From contig NZ_JADKPV010000001.1 of the NCBI RefSeq assembly GCF_015351395.1, forward strand, positions 744,001 through 808,000: DNA of 64,000 nt. Direction: 5' to 3'. The notes beneath the pieces were generated by a model. That model was given only the letters and a program-made list of their open reading frames with translations, made no database searches and was not told where the DNA came from. Position 1 is the stretch's first letter, and each line of letters starts with the position of its first letter. Positions 59,850 to 64,000 of this stretch are shown here, in pieces. The position numbers and the translations under genes were made by a program. The DNA comes from Savagea serpentis. Its GTDB lineage: Bacteria > Bacillota > Bacilli > Bacillales_A > Planococcaceae.

Positions 59850-60665
59850 TTGCCATTTTTCTGCAATTTCAGGAGAAGGCGCAATGACTTCAAATCCACG
59901 ATCATCATACGAATGAAAAACGGTAAGCGTTGGAATATGTTCAATAAAAATCGATGGGCTATAAATGTGCCCTTTAAATGGTCTCCTGATATCCGCTTCC
60001 ACTGTTCGATGAACTAACTTCGGAATATCAAATTGCGCATACGTTCCAGTCACGAAAAACTGCTCCGCAAGCAGCTCTTCTGCCTGAATGATAAATGAAT
60101 GCGTGCGCATCTGATAACGTAGTTCAGGCGAGATGTAACGGTGGAGCGTCAACGGTTGACGATGAAGCGTCGGATACGTTGTCACGATAAGTCGGATCTC
60201 ATCCTCTCGTCGAATCCATTCATTTAACCAACGGACACGTTCATCGGTCGTTCGTTGCACATAAAAATCTACACAATCCGTCACCGAGCGATCATTTGAT
60301 ACATGCACCGCATAAGGAGAGCGGTGATAGAGACGGTAATCAAATTGTTCAGGGGCACGTAAGCTTTTCGGATAAAAGCGCTCGTATTGATGTTGTAAGC
60401 CCTCCTGCCTTAAAATATAGCGCTCCCGGTCTCCTAGCAAATCGAAATGCGGATATGTCGGATGTCGATCGATCCATTCGGGTTGTAATCCGTATCCCTT
60501 CCCCCATTCAATTAAACGGTCGAGATCTGCACAGCCCGCCTTCGTCACCGTATGACAGCCAGGAAATCGGTCGTCGAGCCAATAATGCGTCAAAAAAGCG
60601 AGCTCACCTTGCGTTACTCGCTTTTTCCACTGTTGTAGCTGCGTTCGATTCACACCGAAAGCCAT
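59838..60665 (-). CDS. YneQ-like protein fused to a DUF3885-like domain (275 aa)
   Basis: ATG 60665 overlaps the thioesterase stop by one base. The first ~95 residues match YneQ of Bacillus: FGVNRTQLQQWKKRVTQGELAFLTHYWLDDRFP, TVTKAGCADLDRLIEWGKGYGL, EWIDRHPTYPHFDLLG. YneQ normally ends about there. The extra 180 residues (from SPYAVHVSNDRSVTDCVDFYV to FHSYDDRGFEVIAPSPE) end in a YDDRG.(D/E)V.A block typical of DUF3885. The fusion is seen in one continuous frame. Function is unknown for both parts. Confidence 0.7.
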   Translation of the reverse strand: MAFGVNRTQLQQWKKRVTQGELAFLTHYWLDDRFPGCHTVTKAGCADLDRLIEWGKGYGLQPEWIDRHPTYPHFDLLGDRERYILRQEGLQHQYERFYPKSLRAPEQFDYRLYHRSPYAVHVSNDRSVTDCVDFYVQRTTDERVRWLNEWIRREDEIRLIVTTYPTLHRQPLTLHRYISPELRYQMRTHSFIIQAEELLAEQFFVTGTYAQFDIPKLVHRTVEADIRRPFKGHIYSPSIFIEHIPTLTVFHSYDDRGFEVIAPSPEIAEKWQEKA

Positions 60666-61099
60666 TATTTCTCTACCTTCGGAATAACATTTTGTTCGTA
60701 AGCTTCATGCCAAGCAGGATCGACTTTGCTAAGGGACACGGGACGGAAACTGCCCTTTTTCACGAGCACATGTGTCGATTCCGCAGTCGCTGCAATGTCC
60801 CCGTTTTCTTTTACGATTTCGTACGCATAAATCGTACGCACACGACCGTGTTCACGCAACCATGTGCGCACAGTGACTGTCTCTCCATATGTACATGCTT
60901 GTTTATATTGAATATTTAAGTCAACCACCGGGGATAAATAGCCTTCTTCCTCTAATCCAGCATATGTGAATCCGAGTTCTTGAATGAGCGAAGTGCGTCC
61001 GATCTCCATCCATACGAGATAATTCGCATGATAGACGACGGCCATTTGATCCGTTTCTGCATAGCGTACTTCGATTTGTTTTTCATTGATTAGTCCCAT
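60665..61099 (-). CDS. Acyl-CoA thioesterase, YbgC/YneP family (144 aa)
   Basis: ATG 61099 follows AGAGAGGTGAAAACA; an ATG nine bases upstream (61108) lies inside that site. Hot-dog fold with the 4-hydroxybenzoyl-CoA thioesterase motif VRYAETDQMAVVYHANYLVWMEIGR (catalytic Asp and His). VVDLNIQYKQACTYGETVTVRTWL follows. It hydrolyses short- or medium-chain acyl-CoAs. The order yneR-like, yneQ-like, yneP-like and aconitase is the usual Bacillus arrangement. Confidence 0.92.
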   Translation of the reverse strand: MGLINEKQIEVRYAETDQMAVVYHANYLVWMEIGRTSLIQELGFTYAGLEEEGYLSPVVDLNIQYKQACTYGETVTVRTWLREHGRVRTIYAYEIVKENGDIAATAESTHVLVKKGSFRPVSLSKVDPAWHEAYEQNVIPKVEK

Positions 61100-61120
61100 T
61101 GTTTTCACCTCTCTTCTATA

Positions 61121-61330
61121 CTAAACAAAAAGAATGACCGCTACAACGAAAACAATCATTCCAATTAAAATCCATCCTGTCTCTTTCACAGCTTTTGCAG
61201 CATCTTCTGACCAATCTGGGTTGGTTGGGAAGTCTTCTGCTGTATGGACACGAAAACATTTTATGCATGTTGCTTTCGTTTCCTCTAACTTTAATTCTCC
61301 TCCACAGGTGAGGCAAGATACTTTACTCAT
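61121..61330 (-). CDS. Zinc-ribbon membrane protein (69 aa)
   Basis: ATG 61330 follows AGAGGAGTGACAAT. CLTCGGE and CIKCFR form a C2-C2 zinc ribbon at the N-terminus (residues 6-25). One membrane helix covers the last 20 residues (WILIGMIVFVVAVILFV). The ribbon should face the cytoplasm. No specific family is recognised. Confidence 0.7.
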   Translation of the reverse strand: MSKVSCLTCGGELKLEETKATCIKCFRVHTAEDFPTNPDWSEDAAKAVKETGWILIGMIVFVVAVILFV

Positions 61331-61630
61331 ATTGTCACTCCTCTACTTTATTATTATCGCATCATTTTAGAAGACGTCAATCGCTTTTCCTACATCGTCA
61401 AACATGCACCATTTTTTAATATTTAGTCTTTTCGTTTAATTAAAATAGTATTATTATTATATAGATAATCTTTTAGTTTCATATATCTATATATAAAGAC
61501 TTGCTTATAATGAAAAAATCAATATTTTCCTCCATAAATAAGAAAGCGAATTTTACAAAAAATCGTTCAAAATGAACTGTTCATTCCTAGGAATATCCCG
61601 TATTATGGAAGAAAAAGGTGGGATTTGCAT
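61331..61630. other. AT-rich upstream region
   Basis: About 300 bases without a supported gene. A possible promoter for the next gene is TGTTCA with TATTAT 17 bases later (about 61579-61607). No riboswitch or repeat is visible. Confidence 0.4.
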
Positions 61631-62050
61631 ATGTTACTACGTTTAGGTGAGTCAATTCGTACGAATAATTTCTCGGATGCTGAGTTAACAATGAAGTTGC
61701 AACGATTATGGAAAACAGCCCCTCCCGTTCGTCCAATGTATGTTTGTTATTTTCATTATGCACATCGCTTTACTGAAGATTATTCTGTCGCATTTGGTGT
61801 GGAAGATCCGAACGGTACATTTGAAATTCCCGAAACCTCTTACATTTCGTATACTATCCCTTTGAAAGAACAGTTAGGCTTTTGGAAAGCATGGCAACAA
61901 GTGTGGGAAGATGAGTGTTCTGGCAAAATCATACGACATTATACGATCGATTACGAAAAATATGAAGCGGATGGCACCGCTACTTTATACATAGCGGGAA
62001 AGAAAATACCGCATGCGCAATCTTCTTGTCCTCAAAAGGCAATTGGATAA
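61631..62050 (+). CDS. GyrI-like small-molecule-binding (AraC effector-binding) domain protein (139 aa)
   Basis: ATG 61631 lies after AAAAGGTGGGATTTGCAT; the TTG at 61625 is too close to the site. The composition and order (LGESIRTNNF, RPMYVCYFHYAHRF, EDYSVAFGVEDPNGTFEIPETSYISYTI, WKAWQQVWEDE, HYTIDYEKYEADGTATLYI) fit SOUL/GyrI-like effector-binding domains with the terminal Y-E-x-Y and strand. There is no DNA-binding part. Ligand unknown. Confidence 0.7.
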   Translation: MLLRLGESIRTNNFSDAELTMKLQRLWKTAPPVRPMYVCYFHYAHRFTEDYSVAFGVEDPNGTFEIPETSYISYTIPLKEQLGFWKAWQQVWEDECSGKIIRHYTIDYEKYEADGTATLYIAGKKIPHAQSSCPQKAIG

Positions 62051-62091
62051 AAAAATCCCCTCGAGCATCATTGCTTCGAAGGGATTTTTAT
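62050..62091. terminator. Bidirectional terminator
   Basis: AAAAATCCCCTCGA pairs with TCGAAGGGATTTTT between the GyrI-like gene and the convergent aconitase gene. Confidence 0.85.
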
Positions 62092-62093
62092 TA

Positions 62094-64000
62094 TTATTTT
62101 GTAGCTTCTTTAATTTTGTTACGGAGAACCATTTGTAAGATTCCGCCGTGACGGTAGTAGTCGATTTCAACTTCTGAATCGAAACGTGCAAGAGCTTTGA
62201 ACTCTGTCACTTTTCCGTCTTTCGCTTTCGCAGTTACAGTGAGGATATCGCGTGGTTTAACACCTTCAGCGATATTTACAGAAATTTCTTCTTCTCCTGT
62301 TAAGCCGAGTGAATCTGCTGATTCGCCTTCCATGAATTGAAGTGGTAAAACACCCATCATGACAAGGTTTGAACGGTGAATACGCTCGTAGCTTTGTGCG
62401 ATAACTGTTTTAATGCCGAGAAGGTTTGTACCTTTTGCAGCCCAGTCACGTGAAGAACCCATACCGTAGTCGTTACCTGCAAGGACAACTAGACCAGTAC
62501 CTTGTTCTTGGTATTTCATACATGCATCGTAGATTGGCATAACGTCGCCTGTTGGCCAGTACGTTGTGAATCCACCTTCTGTACCTGGTGCAATTTGGTT
62601 ACGGATACGGATGTTCGCGAATGTACCGCGCATCATCACTTCGTGGTTACCACGGCGTGATCCGTAAGAGTTAAAGTTACGTGGCTCTACGCCGTTTTCA
62701 CGGAGGTAGATTCCAGCTGGTGTATCTTTACCGATCGCTCCTGCTGGTGAGATGTGGTCAGTCGTGATTGAGTCGCCGAACTTACCAACAACACGCATAC
62801 CTTCAAGTGTTTGAATATCTTCTGGCTCTTTTGAGAGACCTTGGAAGAATGGTGGGTTTTGAATGTATGTTGATTTCTCATCGAATTCGTAGATTGGATC
62901 GTCTGAAGTTTCAATTGCGTTCCAAGCTTCGTTCGCTGTGAAAACAGTTTCGTATTCTTTGCGGAAGATTTCTGGTGTTACAGAAGCTTTAACAACTTCT
63001 TGAACTTCTTCCGTTGTTGGCCAGATGTCTTTGAAGAATACATCGTTGCCGTCTTTATCTTGACCGATTGGGTCTTTTTCGAAGTCGATGTCCACTGTTC
63101 CAGCGAGTGCATATGCTACCACGAGTGGTGGTGAAGCTAAATAGTTCGCTTTAACGAATGGGTGAATACGTCCTTCGAAGTTACGGTTACCAGAGAGAAC
63201 AGAAGTTGCTAAAAGGTCGTTTTCTCCGATTGTTTTTTCGATTTCAGGTAATAATGGACCTGAGTTACCGATACATGTTGTACATCCGTATCCAACTGTG
63301 TTGAATCCGATTTTATTAAGATATTCAGTTAAACCTGAATCATCTAAGTAACCTGTAACAACTTTAGAACCTGGTGCGAGTGAAGTTTTCACGTGTGGTG
63401 GTGGTGTTAAACCTTTCTCCACAGCTTTCTTCGCTACGAGTCCAGCTCCTAACATAACGTATGGGTTCGATGTATTCGTACATGAAGTGATTGCCGCGAT
63501 TGCGATATCACCTGTTTTCATTTCAGCTGTGCGTCCGTCAGCGAATTCGATCGTACCTTTTTTGTCGAATTCTTCTGGCGTTAAGCCGAAACCATGTGGA
63601 CCTTCTGGTGCTACAACTGATTCGCGGAATGCAGTTTGTAACTTAGAAAGTGGAATTAAGTCTTGTGGACGTTTTGGACCTGAAAGGTTCGCTTCGATTT
63701 CTGAAAGATCGATTTCAACAACGTCTGTGTAGACTGGCTCTTCTTTTTCAGGTGTGAAGAACATGTCGTTCTCGATTAAATATTGTTTAACGACTGCGAT
63801 ATGATCTTCGTCGCGGCCTGTTAAGCGCATGTAGTCGAGTGACTCTTCGTCAACTGGGAAGAAACCACAAGTTGCACCGTATTCTGGCGCCATGTTTGCG
63901 ATTGTTGCGCGGTCAGCAAGTGGTAATTGGCTTACGCTTGGTCCGAAGAACTCTACGAATTTACCAACGACACCTTTCGCACGCAATACTTGTGTTACTT
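62094..64000 (-). CDS. acnA: Aconitate hydratase AcnA (partial, C-terminal ~635 aa)
   Basis: The frame runs off the right edge and ends at 62094. Aconitase features: [49 protein letters not shown] (first cluster Cys), [13 protein letters not shown] (second and third cluster Cys), the swivel-domain [15 protein letters not shown] and [17 protein letters not shown] with [19 protein letters not shown]. It isomerises citrate to isocitrate in the TCA cycle with a 4Fe-4S cluster; Bacillus CitB also binds RNA. The first ~270 residues of the usual 900 lie outside the window. Confidence 0.97.
   Translation of the reverse strand, partial: VTQVLRAKGVVGKFVEFFGPSVSQLPLADRATIANMAPEYGATCGFFPVDEESLDYMRLTGRDEDHIAVVKQYLIENDMFFTPEKEEPVYTDVVEIDLSEIEANLSGPKRPQDLIPLSKLQTAFRESVVAPEGPHGFGLTPEEFDKKGTIEFADGRTAEMKTGDIAIAAITSCTNTSNPYVMLGAGLVAKKAVEKGLTPPPHVKTSLAPGSKVVTGYLDDSGLTEYLNKIGFNTVGYGCTTCIGNSGPLLPEIEKTIGENDLLATSVLSGNRNFEGRIHPFVKANYLASPPLVVAYALAGTVDIDFEKDPIGQDKDGNDVFFKDIWPTTEEVQEVVKASVTPEIFRKEYETVFTANEAWNAIETSDDPIYEFDEKSTYIQNPPFFQGLSKEPEDIQTLEGMRVVGKFGDSITTDHISPAGAIGKDTPAGIYLRENGVEPRNFNSYGSRRGNHEVMMRGTFANIRIRNQIAPGTEGGFTTYWPTGDVMPIYDACMKYQEQGTGLVVLAGNDYGMGSSRDWAAKGTNLLGIKTVIAQSYERIHRSNLVMMGVLPLQFMEGESADSLGLTGEEEISVNIAEGVKPRDILTVTAKAKDGKVTEFKALARFDSEVEIDYYRHGGILQMVLRNKIKEATK

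Overview
The window looks like a chromosomal segment of a low-to-moderate-GC Gram-positive bacterium of the Bacillales, most likely a Planococcaceae-type relative. This is inferred from the strong AGGAGG ribosome-binding sites, many GTG/TTG starts, Bacillus-type regulators (GlpP, CdaR, a MhqR-like operator, a cre site, an S-box riboswitch), lipobox lipoproteins, and the plsY / parE-parC / YneQ-YneP / aconitase neighbourhood. No tRNA or rRNA gene was seen. Both ends cut genes: a small membrane protein on the left and aconitase on the right.

Layout. 0-6 kb: small membrane and lipoprotein genes, an ASCH protein, a UPF0715 membrane protein, a lone Mrr-type nuclease and two overlapping YcdB-like paralogues. 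6-12.6 kb: a Ugp-type ABC importer operon with a TIM-barrel enzyme, a HAD phosphatase and the glycerol-3-phosphate antiterminator GlpP; a terminator hairpin in the operon leader is a plausible GlpP target. 12.7-18.3 kb: a CueP-like lipoprotein, a DUF418 protein, a two-component system, and a six-repeat type I-C-like CRISPR array with no cas genes in the window. 18.4-24.2 kb: a SAM-riboswitch-controlled operon of FMN monooxygenase, SsuABC-like importer and acyl-CoA synthetase, probably scavenging sulfur from a small organosulfur acid. 24-31 kb: a membrane glycerophosphodiesterase, a CdaR - glycerate kinase - GntP permease cluster with a cre-like site, AIM24 and an aldo/keto reductase. 31.5-35 kb: flavin reductases, a GNAT enzyme and a quinone-detoxification operon (FMN reductase, MhqO, MhqD) behind an MhqR-like palindrome.

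35-40.4 kb is shaped by IS200/IS605 elements. A 1,779-bp copy with intact tnpB and frameshifted tnpA sits exactly inside the ATG start codon of a DUF4825 lipoprotein gene. A 356-bp internally deleted copy sits at the 3' end of a free-methionine-(R)-sulfoxide reductase gene and replaces its tail. Both lie 3' of TTAAC. Between them is an ABC-F ATPase with an attenuator leader that carries a three-codon ORF.

40.4-49.4 kb: a purine permease, a DUF3841 protein, a tyrosine recombinase, a second DUF418 protein, a DNA-binding protein behind a perfect palindrome, a coiled-coil repeat protein, small membrane proteins and a patatin-like lipase. 49.4-51.4 kb is an AT-rich island with an Abi_2/AbiF-type HEPN protein followed by a promoter-driven, structured, terminator-ended non-coding RNA candidate; this is the best candidate for an under-described defence unit. 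51.4-64 kb: a nucleotidyltransferase-like protein, a DUF5052-like protein, an MFS exporter, topoisomerase IV (parE-parC, with Ile at the quinolone-critical serine position), plsY, a HesB-like protein, YneQ- and YneP-like proteins, a zinc-ribbon membrane protein, a GyrI-like protein and the 3' part of acnA.
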